Below are positions 1 to 7,224 of a stretch of DNA of 64,000 bases, in pieces. The notes under the pieces are model-generated. The model was given only the letters and a program-made list of their open reading frames with translations, did no database searches and was not told the DNA's origin. This DNA is from Pseudoneobacillus sp042683745. GTDB taxonomy: Bacteria > Bacillota > Bacilli > Bacillales > Cytobacillaceae. Position 1 is the stretch's first letter. Each line of letters opens with the position of its first letter. The position numbers were made by a program, and so were the translations under genes. Location: NCBI RefSeq assembly GCF_042683745.1, contig NZ_JBHUJX010000007.1, positions 1-64,000 on the forward strand. Direction: 5' to 3'.

Positions 1-72
1 TATAATCATGATAGATATCAAAAACGATTAAACGGCCTTAGCCCTATGGAATATAGAGCTAAAGCCGCTTAA
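1..72 (+). CDS. IS3-family transposase OrfB, C-terminal fragment
   Basis: This is the 3' end of a transposase gene cut by the window edge; only 23 codons and the TAA stop are present. The catalytic DDE residues are upstream of the window. The residues YNHDRYQKRLNGLSPMEYR match the conserved tail of IS150/IS3-type integrase-core transposases. The assignment is strengthened by the terminal inverted repeat starting 20 bases after the stop. Confidence 0.8.
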   Translation, partial: YNHDRYQKRLNGLSPMEYRAKAA

Positions 73-116
73 ATCATTTTATTATTTCCACTGTCTACTT
101 GACAGGGGGCAGTTCA
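1..116 (+). mobile_element. Right end of an IS3-family insertion sequence
   Basis: Positions 1-72 encode the last 23 residues of a DDE transposase (YNHDRYQKRLNGLSPMEYR... then stop), a C-terminus typical of the IS150 branch of IS3 OrfB. The right terminal inverted repeat follows at 92-116; read inward on the minus strand it begins TGAACTGCCCCCTGTCAAGT, the usual IS3-type tip. The rest of the element lies outside the window, so intactness cannot be judged. Confidence 0.85.
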
Positions 117-161
117 TTGTTGAGGTGGGGGATTCCTTTGTAAAGGACAGGGACTAGCTGA

Positions 162-187
162 CCACCATTCGTTCAACCAAATGGTGG
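162..187 (-). ncRNA. Right-end hairpin, probable omega/re-RNA scaffold
   Basis: CCACCATT and AATGGTGG arms (162-169 and 180-187) form an 8-bp stem just after the tnpB stop. In TnpB systems the guide RNA scaffold comes from the 3' end of tnpB plus the right end, and the guide starts where the element ends. Position and structure fit; that an RNA is made is inference. Confidence 0.45.
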
Positions 188-208
188 ATTTCTCCCCTTG
201 TTGTTTGC

Positions 209-1882
209 CTACAAACCTTTTTCTTCCCAAGGCGATAAGACCCTAGGCGGAAAGAGTGCCTTCCATGAAGACAACTTGTGACAAACGGTAAGGTCTATAC
301 GGTAGAACGACGCTGTTCGTACTCCCGATAGGCGTGAGGAAACCCACTTCCACTGCGCCCCATGAGGCAGACCGATCATCTTCTCTGGTAATAGAGAATG
401 CCAAACAGGTGGAAGTTTTTCTTGAAAGCCCATCGCTCTTCGAGCAATCACATAAGAGGCGGACTGGTGAATCGAAATACCCAATCGTTTCATGTATTTC
501 ATTTTGCCGATTTGACTGGTGTACGCAGGATTTACAATGAATACCGCCACCCCTTGCTTCTTGGCACGATTTTGGATGGATTGCTGAAATTTTTTGTACG
601 CAAACAAACTCATCAAGCGATTGGCTTTTTTGTTGCCGTACGGATGACGAGCCTTCGAAAGGGTGGTGTCCAAATTCTCCATGGCAATGGGTTTATTTAG
701 CTTAACGGCTACATCAACCATCGCAACCGCTTTCGCCTCGATGAGTTTGGTGATTTGTCCTGATGTTTTTCCTTGTAGATCAAAGGAGAACTCGCCACTT
801 TTAACGAGTTGTCCTTTACTATTTACATTAGCCCATGCGAGGTGATTGACGTTGAGGTCGATGCCCAATACGCCATCCGTACGACTGTTGTTTACAATCG
901 GATTACTTGGCACATCGACCATACATTTGACGATATAGTACGTTTCATGGTCTTCTAAGGACCACGCAATCGGTTTTCCGTATTTCGTTTTGTCTTTGCA
1001 TTGCATTTGCGTGGTGATGGCTTGATTCACTTGTTCCTGCCCATACGGAAACAGGAGTTGTGGAATGATGACCGCTACTCCGCTTGGCGTAAGAAAATGA
1101 AGTTCTTGTTTATCTGGGAGATACGTAAAGACAAAATTGCCATATTTCGCATCCTTTCGTCCACTAATGGTCATGCGGGAGTAGCGAGCATCCTGCCACT
1201 TCTCTCGCCAAGCCGTGTGGTCCTTTTGATAGCATTCTTTCGTATATTGGGATTGGAAGAGTTTCTTTGTGCCAAACACCACACTACGGGTGCGAAGCGC
1301 AAGGGAGGCAAGTTGCTTTTGCAGGCGATCCAAACGAAAATGAAGTTGCCCTACTTTCGCTTTTGTTTTTTGTATTTCCAGATTTAAATACGTATGTTCA
1401 AAAGAATAGGCATGGTAGTAAAGATCTGTTCTATTTTGAAATTGTACGACAAAGAAACGACCTCGTTGTTGTTCTCTGGATGTTTGATTAAACGTGGGTT
1501 TGCCTTTTATAAAAGAGGTTTTGATTTTCTGTAGAGTGGTTAAGCGCCCTTTCGTCGATTTGATTTTCTTTTTGACAGCTTGAATTTGGGAATCTTTCTT
1601 ATCGATCGAAAGTTTTTGACATTCGTTTTGAGCTTTTAGCATTCCATTCGCTTCCTGAACGGCACTGTTCGCATAATAATCGTTTAAACCAAAACGGTCT
1701 TTCACGGTTAAATGGATGGATTGGGTGAGTCTGCTGGAACCAGATCGTTTTTCCATGACCTGTGTTTGAAAAGCAACATGTTTTGCTTGATTAAACATCA
1801 AAAGGGCATGAGTGATGGATTCCACCGATGATGGCGGTAAATGGCACTTATCGATACGGTTGGAAAAATAGGTTTTCATCAT
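209..1882 (-). CDS. tnpB: TnpB-like RNA-guided nuclease, zinc-finger-less variant
   Basis: A 557-aa protein of the TnpB/IS1341 family, which are RNA-guided DNA nucleases that help transposons persist. The first RuvC acidic motif is clear (GVLGIDLNVNH, about residue 341) and the second is MENLD near residue 400. The third region reads NPAYTSQIGK then IHQSASYVIARR (about 455-485). The usual CxxC...CxxC zinc ribbon and the canonical D-x-N-A-A motif are both missing. It is longer than typical TnpB (about 370-400 aa), with a Lys-rich helical insert at about 85-200. An AAGGAGG site lies nine bases before ATG. Whether it cuts DNA is uncertain; the branch may use another residue or be nuclease-dead. 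Confidence 0.8.
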   Translation of the reverse strand: MMKTYFSNRIDKCHLPPSSVESITHALLMFNQAKHVAFQTQVMEKRSGSSRLTQSIHLTVKDRFGLNDYYANSAVQEANGMLKAQNECQKLSIDKKDSQIQAVKKKIKSTKGRLTTLQKIKTSFIKGKPTFNQTSREQQRGRFFVVQFQNRTDLYYHAYSFEHTYLNLEIQKTKAKVGQLHFRLDRLQKQLASLALRTRSVVFGTKKLFQSQYTKECYQKDHTAWREKWQDARYSRMTISGRKDAKYGNFVFTYLPDKQELHFLTPSGVAVIIPQLLFPYGQEQVNQAITTQMQCKDKTKYGKPIAWSLEDHETYYIVKCMVDVPSNPIVNNSRTDGVLGIDLNVNHLAWANVNSKGQLVKSGEFSFDLQGKTSGQITKLIEAKAVAMVDVAVKLNKPIAMENLDTTLSKARHPYGNKKANRLMSLFAYKKFQQSIQNRAKKQGVAVFIVNPAYTSQIGKMKYMKRLGISIHQSASYVIARRAMGFQEKLPPVWHSLLPEKMIGLPHGAQWKWVSSRLSGVRTASFYRIDLTVCHKLSSWKALFPPRVLSPWEEKGL

Positions 1883-2135
1883 CGTTCACGCCCTCCTTTT
1901 TCAGAACGTTTGTTTGTATGTAGTATATCATACGTCTTCTTCTTTTGCCATGGTCTTGGATGTCGAATCCTTCGGAAAGAACCAAGAGGCGATTCATCCC
2001 CTCCTACTTTGTTGAGGAAAGGGGTCTTCTTGCCATAAATGATAAAATCTTGGATAGTGTTAGTGTTACAAATTAAAATGGTGATTACTGATAAAGCAAA
2101 AACTTTAGTTTAATACCGACTTCCCTGGCAACAAT

Positions 2136-2170
2136 AAAGCCCCTCCCAAAATTAAATCGGAAGGGCTTTT
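2136..2170. terminator. Rho-independent terminator-like hairpin
   Basis: AAAGCCC at 2136-2142 pairs with GGGCTTT at 2163-2169 across an AT-rich loop, with T-rich sequence after it on the plus strand and A/T on the other side. It lies just downstream (minus sense) of the small broken ORF at 2180-2366 and probably ends that transcription unit. Confidence 0.55.
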
Positions 2171-2179
2171 ATACATTTA

Positions 2180-2366
2180 TTAATATTCATCAACTACAAA
2201 ACTAACGATGTCTTCGAACATAATAGATTCAATTCAAGCTTCAACATTTCCAACAGATATATTTAGATTAAATTTGAAATAAGATTTACCTATATCTTGT
2301 TCTCGTCCATCCAGCTTAGTGATGACCTCACTATATGTAAATTCAATTAGGAATATGAATGACTTT
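2180..2366 (-). pseudogene. Broken small hypothetical gene
   Basis: One minus-strand frame reads through about 60 codons: VKSFIFLIEFTYSEV..., GREQDIGKSYFKFNLNISVG, then NVEA, a TGA, and IESIMFEDIVSFVVDEY ending at TAA (2180-2182). The TGA falls where a Trp (TGG) would fit, so a single point mutation may have broken it. No start codon or ribosome site remains, so the 5' end appears lost. I do not recognise the family. Confidence 0.45.
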
Positions 2367-2367
2367 A

Positions 2368-3024
2368 CTAGACTTCTACCAATATTCTCGTCAACTCTTC
2401 AACACTTTTTACAAGATATGTAGGGTTTGAATGACTCAGTTCTTCAAATGAACCGTATCCATAAGTTACCCCAATAGAGTCTATACCAGTATTCATTGCA
2501 CCAATAATATCGTGTTTCCTGTCACCAATCATAATGAAATCTTCTAGCTTATACTCTGTGTATTTATCTAATATGTATTGGATTATTTCTGTTTTTGAAG
2601 ACCTTGTTCCATCAAGATTACTTCCTACAACAAGATCAAAATACTGGTCAATATTAAAATATTTAAGTATTTTCTCAGAAAATACAGTGGGTTTAGAAGT
2701 TGCAACTACTAGTGTTAATTGTTGCTCTTTTAACAATTTTAATAGAGTGCTAATGTTTGAATATAATTCATTTTCAAACATGCCCTTCTCTTCAAACCTT
2801 TCCCTATAGTACTGGATTGCTTCTTGAGCTTTTTCCTCATTGAAACCGTAAATTTCAGAAAATGAAATTTGAAGTGGAGGTCCTATGAAACATTCAAGTT
2901 TTTCAAAATCTTGTTCTATAATGTCCATTTTCTTTAAAGCGTATTGAACCGATTTTGTTATTCCGACCTTAGGGTCAGAAAGTGTTCCATCTAAGTCAAA
3001 TAAGATTACTTTATATTTTTCCAT
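2368..3024 (-). CDS. HAD-superfamily phosphatase (phosphoglycolate phosphatase-like)
   Basis: A 218-aa cytoplasmic haloacid-dehalogenase-type hydrolase. Motif I is FDLDGTLSDP near the N-terminus (Asp nucleophile and general acid), motif II is VVATSKP at about 105-111, and motif III/IV is MIGDRKHDIIGA at about 165-176; a helical cap lies between motifs I and II, as in subfamily IA. The start at 3024 (MEKYKVI) is chosen because AAAGGAG sits just upstream; a reading frame extending to 3123 has no ribosome site and adds a non-homologous stretch. The substrate is probably a small phosphate ester or nucleotide and cannot be fixed from sequence. Confidence 0.8.
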   Translation of the reverse strand: MEKYKVILFDLDGTLSDPKVGITKSVQYALKKMDIIEQDFEKLECFIGPPLQISFSEIYGFNEEKAQEAIQYYRERFEEKGMFENELYSNISTLLKLLKEQQLTLVVATSKPTVFSEKILKYFNIDQYFDLVVGSNLDGTRSSKTEIIQYILDKYTEYKLEDFIMIGDRKHDIIGAMNTGIDSIGVTYGYGSFEELSHSNPTYLVKSVEELTRILVEV

Positions 3025-3137
3025 TTTAAACTCCTTTCTATTTTTTGCAAAGTTGAGAGTTAGAAAAAATGATTTTTTCTGTTTTCTCATAGTCAAGACA
3101 AAACATATTTTACTCAACAACAAAACTTCCCAAATAT

Positions 3138-3770
3138 TTAATATTCCTTTAATATTACTTTCTCTACCGGTAGTCTAACTGTTGAATACGCAGGCTGGGA
3201 AGCATATCCCAATGAAATCATCATAACTGGTAGATAACGCTTGGGAATCTGTAATTCTTTCATCAACTCATCTTCCTTAAAGCTCAGCATGGGGCAGGAA
3301 TCGATCCCAAAACTTTTGGCGGCTAACATCAGCTGCATGGCGGCAAGTGAACTATTTCGAATTGCATCGTGAATTTCATACTTTTCTTTATTCGCATGAT
3401 AAGCATATAAAATATTATCGATTTGAACATTTTTAGCCGATTGCGACATATACCCTTTTTCCACTTGTATCGAGAGAATTTCATATGCATTTTCATATGC
3501 TTTTGTGTCACCCAATATGATGATTAAATGGGAACATGTCGTTACTTGCACTTGGTTAAAGGCAATTGGAAAAAGTCTATCCTTCACCTTCTGGTCACTA
3601 ACGATGATGAACTTCCAGTGTTGAAGATTCCAAGATGACGGAGCAGTAGTGGCTAATTCCATGATCTTATTTATCGTTTCCTGAGTGACTTTTCTCGAGC
3701 TATCATACTTTCTTACGCTTTTTCTTGAAGTCATAACTTCCCGAAGAGTAGTTAATCCTGATATAGACAT
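3138..3770 (-). CDS. Nitroreductase-family flavoprotein
   Basis: A 210-aa FMN-dependent NAD(P)H oxidoreductase. The N-terminal FMN-binding segment SRKSVRKYD and the APSSWNLQHWKFIIV motif (about 44-58) are family hallmarks, and FGIDSCPMLSF plus the MMISLGYAS C-terminal region match YodC/MhqN/YdgI-type enzymes that reduce quinones and nitroaromatics. AAAGGGGG lies 8 bases before the chosen ATG. The HxlR regulator gene is immediately upstream in the same direction (77-base gap), so the reductase is probably its target in a small redox-stress unit. Confidence 0.85.
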   Translation of the reverse strand: MSISGLTTLREVMTSRKSVRKYDSSRKVTQETINKIMELATTAPSSWNLQHWKFIIVSDQKVKDRLFPIAFNQVQVTTCSHLIIILGDTKAYENAYEILSIQVEKGYMSQSAKNVQIDNILYAYHANKEKYEIHDAIRNSSLAAMQLMLAAKSFGIDSCPMLSFKEDELMKELQIPKRYLPVMMISLGYASQPAYSTVRLPVEKVILKEY

Positions 3771-3847
3771 TTCTTTGACCCCCTTTACTTAACCCAAGAG
3801 TATCAAAAAAGGAGAATTCAACCAATAAGTTACTTTTTTGTTACCTA

Positions 3848-4210
3848 TTAGATAGATTCATTATCTTTAAGAAAGTTTGTTTCGTTGTTAGTATCTAAGG
3901 AAGACCGATGATTTGATCCCCACTCACTCATGTATTCGATTAATGGAATCGTTTCTTTTCCATAGGGAGTTAGTTCATATTGTACCCTTATTATTTTCCC
4001 TGGATTTTCGTTTCTTTTTACTAATCCACTCACTTCTAATTCACGCAAACATTGGATAAGCATTTTTTTAGTAATATCAGGAATCATCTTTAATAATTCG
4101 TTGAAATAACATTTCTTTTGAAAAAGCTCCCAAAGAATTCTAGTTTTCCATCTTCCCCCCAAAACTTCCATGGCAATTTCAACAGGACAATTATATTTCG
4201 CTCTCATCAT
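3848..4210 (-). CDS. HxlR-family (DUF24) winged-helix regulator
   Basis: A 120-aa DNA-binding regulator. CPVEIAMEVLGGRWKTRIL (residues 9-27) is the HxlR signature, with Cys9 at the position of the redox-sensing Cys in YodB, CatR and HypR; KKMLIQCLRELEVSGLVKR is the recognition helix, followed by the wing and LTPYGKET. HxlR proteins usually repress adjacent oxidoreductase genes and release DNA when the N-terminal Cys is modified by quinones or aldehydes. The nitroreductase gene lies 77 bases downstream. The repeat GTTACTTTTTTGTTAC in the gap may be an operator (inference). Confidence 0.88.
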   Translation of the reverse strand: MMRAKYNCPVEIAMEVLGGRWKTRILWELFQKKCYFNELLKMIPDITKKMLIQCLRELEVSGLVKRNENPGKIIRVQYELTPYGKETIPLIEYMSEWGSNHRSSLDTNNETNFLKDNESI

Positions 4211-4243
4211 TTCACCCCCACAGCGTTAGAGAAAAATGGTTAA

Positions 4244-4661
4244 TTACATTAATTTTCTTAAGAATGGCGCTTTCCGCCATACATATTGAGCTAACGTAAA
4301 GCTGACTATTACTCCCAAAACAGAAGTGAGGATAAATTTTATCCAAACGGATACTGGAAGAAATGAAATGTTGTATTGAGTAGTTGAGTTTAAGATTTAG
4401 AACCACCTTCTGTTGTACGCCATTATTCCCAACATAAAAAAGCCATGGAAGAAAGTATGCGGATAGAAAGAAAAATAAACTCATAAAAAAGGCAGCGTTT
4501 ATACTGAAAAATCGTTTCAGCCAATTAATTGTTTCACTTTCTTGAAAATACCACTATCCACCAGGACCATATGCTTGACCTGTATGGTGTATAATAACAA
4601 GAATGATCAAAGCTATATTTAAATTATCGATAAAATTAAGATGCTCTACCTCTTTTTTCAC
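4244..4661 (-). pseudogene. Acyltransferase 3 family gene with a large internal deletion
   Basis: The 5' part has a GTG start at 4661 after GGAAGG and reads VKKEVEHLNFIDNLNIALII then HHTGQAYGPGG, a TGA, then WYFQESETINWLKRFFSIN and MSLFFFLSAYFLPWLFYV: the N-terminal HH motif and first membrane helices of OafA/YrhL-type acyltransferases. The 3' part (about 4244-4355) in another frame reads LPVSVWIKFILTSVLGVIVS and ends RKAPFLRKLM, typical of the last helix. About 700 bases of the middle are missing compared with a normal gene of about 1.1 kb. The 90-codon open frame spanning the junction is a by-product. Confidence 0.75.
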
Positions 4662-4714
4662 TGATCGATTCCTTCCAATTCTAGTGGAAAATTAAACTTT
4701 TTCCCGATTCAGTA

Positions 4715-5044
4715 CTATTCCAATGGTTTTCCGGAGACTATATGCCAATGAAGATGTTTTGAGTCTTGATATTTACCTAAGTTTGTAATAATCCTACAAG
4801 CACCGTTTGATTCCGTTACCAAAGCAGCAACCTTTTTAATCACTCCTAGTAGTTCAAGTAATAATTCGTTATCACTTTCTTCTAATGTAATGAAAGAAGG
4901 GATATGTTTCTTAGGTATCGCTATAATATGTACTGGATAAAAAGGTTTTGTATGGTGATAAGCTAATACATTTTCTGTTTCCCATACTTTACTTACTTTT
5001 GTTTTACCACTTAATACTTCATCACAGTAAAAATCCTCAGTCAT
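4715..5044 (-). CDS. HIT-family nucleotide-binding protein
   Basis: A 109-aa histidine-triad protein. The active-site motif HLHWHIV (about residues 97-103) follows the HxHxH pattern, and IIAIPKKHIPSF is the conserved beta-strand region before it. HIT proteins hydrolyse nucleoside phosphoramidates or dinucleotides. AGGAGG sits 7 bases before ATG. It lies alone between a decayed acyltransferase gene and an SF0329-like gene and is probably monocistronic. Confidence 0.88.
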   Translation of the reverse strand: MTEDFYCDEVLSGKTKVSKVWETENVLAYHHTKPFYPVHIIAIPKKHIPSFITLEESDNELLLELLGVIKKVAALVTESNGACRIITNLGKYQDSKHLHWHIVSGKPLE

Positions 5045-5119
5045 GTGAACCTCCTAAAACGTATTTTCTTCTAATTAAAAGCTATCACTCATGAATAGAA
5101 GAAAAGTAAGTAATTCCTA

Positions 5120-5668
5120 TCAAGTATTTATGCCGTCAACGCTGCATCTTATATGGTAAAATTCCAATATCAATGGATGAGTTCCTTCTGGTAAATTCAA
5201 TTCTTTTAATCTTCTTTTTCCTAACCTTTTATCCAACATTGAAAAAGCCCGAATGATGATATTCTCTGATTTCAATACATCCTCAATAGACAAAGAACTA
5301 TATTTCATAAAAGGTGCAAAAAGATGATAGCTTTCAAAAATACTTTGTTTGATCAAAATTTCTTCTGCATCATCTGATGCCTTTGTTAATTCTTTTCGCT
5401 CTAGTGAGTTATACCTTACATTGAAATCAGTGTTATAAGGAATCCTTTTTAGTTTCCTATCCTCTTTTATCTGTTGATATATTTTTTCATGAGCATTAGA
5501 ATATGAAACGTCAGAACCACTTAAGATTTCCCTTTTATCAAATGTTATCCAAACTCTACTAGGACCGTCATGAAATTTACGATATATCGTTGCATATATT
5601 TTGATACGTCCCCTTAAACTATCACATAAAAAACCTTCAAGTGTTGCTTTCGTCTTACTCCATTGCAA
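5120..5668 (-). CDS. SF0329-like hypothetical protein
   Basis: A 182-aa soluble protein of unknown function. Its opening, MQWSKTKATLEGFLCDSLRG then RIKIYATIYRKFHD, resembles what I recall of the uncharacterised SF0329 family in Bacillus and enterobacteria. It is charged, lacks a signal peptide and membrane helices, and has a helical C-terminal half. TTG at 5668 is preferred over GTG at 5677 because GAGGTGA sits at the right distance from TTG and overlaps the GTG. No partner suggests a function. Confidence 0.6.
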   Translation of the reverse strand: MQWSKTKATLEGFLCDSLRGRIKIYATIYRKFHDGPSRVWITFDKREILSGSDVSYSNAHEKIYQQIKEDRKLKRIPYNTDFNVRYNSLERKELTKASDDAEEILIKQSIFESYHLFAPFMKYSSLSIEDVLKSENIIIRAFSMLDKRLGKRRLKELNLPEGTHPLILEFYHIRCSVDGINT

Positions 5669-5789
5669 TGAAATCACCTCAATTTCTACGTATAATCATT
5701 ACCATCATTCTTTTTGATCTCGATTATTTTAAGAATTACAATGATACTTATGGACATTTAAAAAGAGTTTTTCTTTTGAAATAGTTTTT

Positions 5790-5909
5790 CTAACTGGAAC
5801 GATTTCTTACTGATTTTATTACAAGCCAGCCTGTTACGATTAAAGCTGTAATAAGAATACCTGTAGTAATGATCGTCTCTATCTTAAATAGCAAATGATG
5901 AAATTTCAT
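5790..5909 (-). CDS. Small single-span membrane protein (39 aa)
   Basis: The frame encodes MKFHHLLFKIETIITTGILI followed by TALIVTGWLVIKSVRNRSS and a TAG stop. One hydrophobic helix (about residues 12-31) is followed by a basic tail, so an N-out/C-in or positive-inside single-span topology is likely. GAGAGGAG lies 8-9 bases before ATG, strong support for translation. It has no recognisable family and stands alone in a stretch with no larger gene; small membrane proteins of this shape often modulate a larger partner, but none is evident here. Confidence 0.55.
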   Translation of the reverse strand: MKFHHLLFKIETIITTGILITALIVTGWLVIKSVRNRSS

Positions 5910-5990
5910 TAAAATAACTCCTCTCTTTTTATAAAAGATTGGTTATTCATATGGTAGCTTCTTAAAGAAAATTACACAGTGTTTTGGTAC

Positions 5991-6046
5991 GGAAATGATT
6001 GGAGAAGTGCCCTCCACCAAAGGAATTCACTCCTCCAATCATTTCC
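5991..6046. repeat. Long inverted repeat
   Basis: GGAAATGATTGGAG at 5991-6004 pairs with CTCCAATCATTTCC at 6033-6046; short further pairing (AGTG/CACT) lies inside the loop. It is not followed by a convincing T-run on either strand. It could be a miniature mobile element relic or a stable RNA hairpin. Confidence 0.5.
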
Positions 6047-6167
6047 TTTAATTCTCATATTATATAGACAAAAAAACGAAATATTTAAGAACCATTTAAT
6101 CCTCTACTTTAAAACTTTTTGTTGCATCTCTAATGATTCGGCTCCGATAGATCTCTTGATCTCTTAA

Positions 6168-6284
6168 TCATTTATTCCTTTTTATACTAAAGTTAGTTTT
6201 GCTTTGTAGCTGTTGTTCAATATATTCTTCTCGAATAACATTGCGTTGAAAAGTTAACTGAACCATTTCAAATTCTTTTTTCAA
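6168..6284 (-). CDS. Possible small basic protein (38 aa)
   Basis: A TTG-start frame preceded by an AAGGGGGGATC ribosome site encodes MKKEFEMVQLTFQRNVIREE then YIEQQLQSKTNFSIKRNK. It is charged and helical with no membrane segment. The ribosome site is good, but the non-ATG start and short length keep confidence low; it could equally be the 5' remnant of a longer gene. Confidence 0.35.
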   Translation of the reverse strand: MKKEFEMVQLTFQRNVIREEYIEQQLQSKTNFSIKRNK

Positions 6285-6680
6285 TATAGATCCCCCCTTA
6301 ATTTTAACATTTATCCTTCTAAACCTTATGTATACATTTGGAAGTTTAAGTTGATTTCAGACCTAGAATTTTTATTAATTAAATCAAGTGAATCAATTAT
6401 ATTATCATTGACTTTGTTACTATTATTATAGCTTTTTGTTAATAAACTGACTAGATAGTTTTTATTTTAAATACCCATTACACCGAGCTTGTGAAGGAAT
6501 ACATCGACAAATTAGCTTAATTATAAAGAAAATAATTTGCATAAAAGTTTCCTTTTTAAGCAAAAATAGACTATCACGTCATTTTAAAGAGAAGAACAAA
6601 AATGAAGATTTTATATCCATATTATGATGCTTCTTTCCTTTTTTGTGGTAATGATTTGTGTTTAGCTTAAAAACACTATG
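6285..6680. other. AT-rich intergenic stretch without recognisable genes
   Basis: I see no open frame with a ribosome site, no stable terminator and no repeat. The last 40 bases carry the ribosome site of the following small membrane-protein gene. Confidence 0.5.
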
Positions 6681-6696
6681 AAGGAGAATCACATCA

Positions 6697-6960
6697 TTGA
6701 ATCCTAAAATATTTTTAACATTTTCTTATTTAGCCGTTATTATCGGAATTCTATCATGGGTTATTGCCATCCCTAATTCCGAAAACTCTCTCGGAACATT
6801 GTGGATGGTTACTTGGATCGTTAATCCATTAGGTATTCTTTTTTCCATAATTTCAGCTAAGAAAGGGATACATTGGTCATGGTTATCAGTCATTCTCAAT
6901 ATTTTATTAACCATTAGTGTAGGACCTATGTGGTTCTTAGGTGCCTTATTTGGCCTTTAA
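6697..6960 (+). CDS. Small three-helix membrane protein
   Basis: An 87-aa protein on the plus strand, with TTG start and AAGGAG ten bases upstream. Three hydrophobic segments are visible (about residues 5-24, 35-52 and 62-85), separated by short loops (PNSENSLG and AKKGIHWS). Such small integral proteins are common and mostly uncharacterised in Bacillus. It is one of few plus-strand genes here and has no clear partner. Confidence 0.6.
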   Translation: MNPKIFLTFSYLAVIIGILSWVIAIPNSENSLGTLWMVTWIVNPLGILFSIISAKKGIHWSWLSVILNILLTISVGPMWFLGALFGL

Positions 6961-7034
6961 AGTAATTTCATGGTCAGAAAAATGTTTCAAGTGAAAAATG
7001 ATATGGTACACAGAATGAAATAGTGGAGGTTACT

Positions 7035-7139
7035 ATGGATAGGCACTACACCCAAATTCTATTTGTGAGAAATTTTTTAGAAAAAAAGTAAAAGAAGCTG
7101 TTCAAAAGAATCAGCTCCATTTACTTGTTCATCAATAGT
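7035..7139 (+). pseudogene. Small ORF broken by a frameshift in a poly-A run
   Basis: GTGGAGG precedes an ATG encoding MDRHYTQILFVRNFLEKK, then a stop. One base removed from the run of seven A's restores VKEAVQKNQLHLLVHQ and a stop. The two halves join naturally, suggesting a short soluble protein of about 35 aa recently broken, or a sequencing indel. The family is unknown. Confidence 0.35.
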
Positions 7140-7224
7140 TAAACCATCACTTCCCAAATACTTTATATGAATATCAGTTTCTGTACAAATCAGAAATATC
7201 ATTACCTCATCATTTCATTAATTG

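Larger units (their letters stand above)
120..2030 (-). mobile_element. IS200/IS605-type element carrying only tnpB
   Basis: The element holds a single tnpB-like gene and no TnpA Y1 transposase, as in IS1341-type elements. The right end, read on the minus strand, has a hairpin (162-187) and finishes with TCAA (120-123), the usual IS605 right-end tetranucleotide. The left end is less certain: a potential hairpin with CCCC/GGGG arms lies at 1998-2024, upstream of the gene. Without TnpA, movement would need help in trans. The right end abuts the IS3 terminal repeat (116) with only three bases between. Confidence 0.65.

Noticed and set aside
2368..3123. 251-aa version of the HAD phosphatase
   Set aside because: The added N-terminus has no homology or ribosome site; the AAAGGAG before 3024 decides the start.
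4212..4484. 90-codon open frame, minus strand
   Set aside because: It starts inside the remaining N-terminus of the acyltransferase pseudogene, then changes to a frame that does not match the family; the join is created by the internal deletion.
4715..5668. HIT protein and SF0329-like protein as a toxin-antitoxin pair
   Set aside because: They are separated by 75 bases with independent ribosome sites, and neither belongs to a known toxin or antitoxin family.
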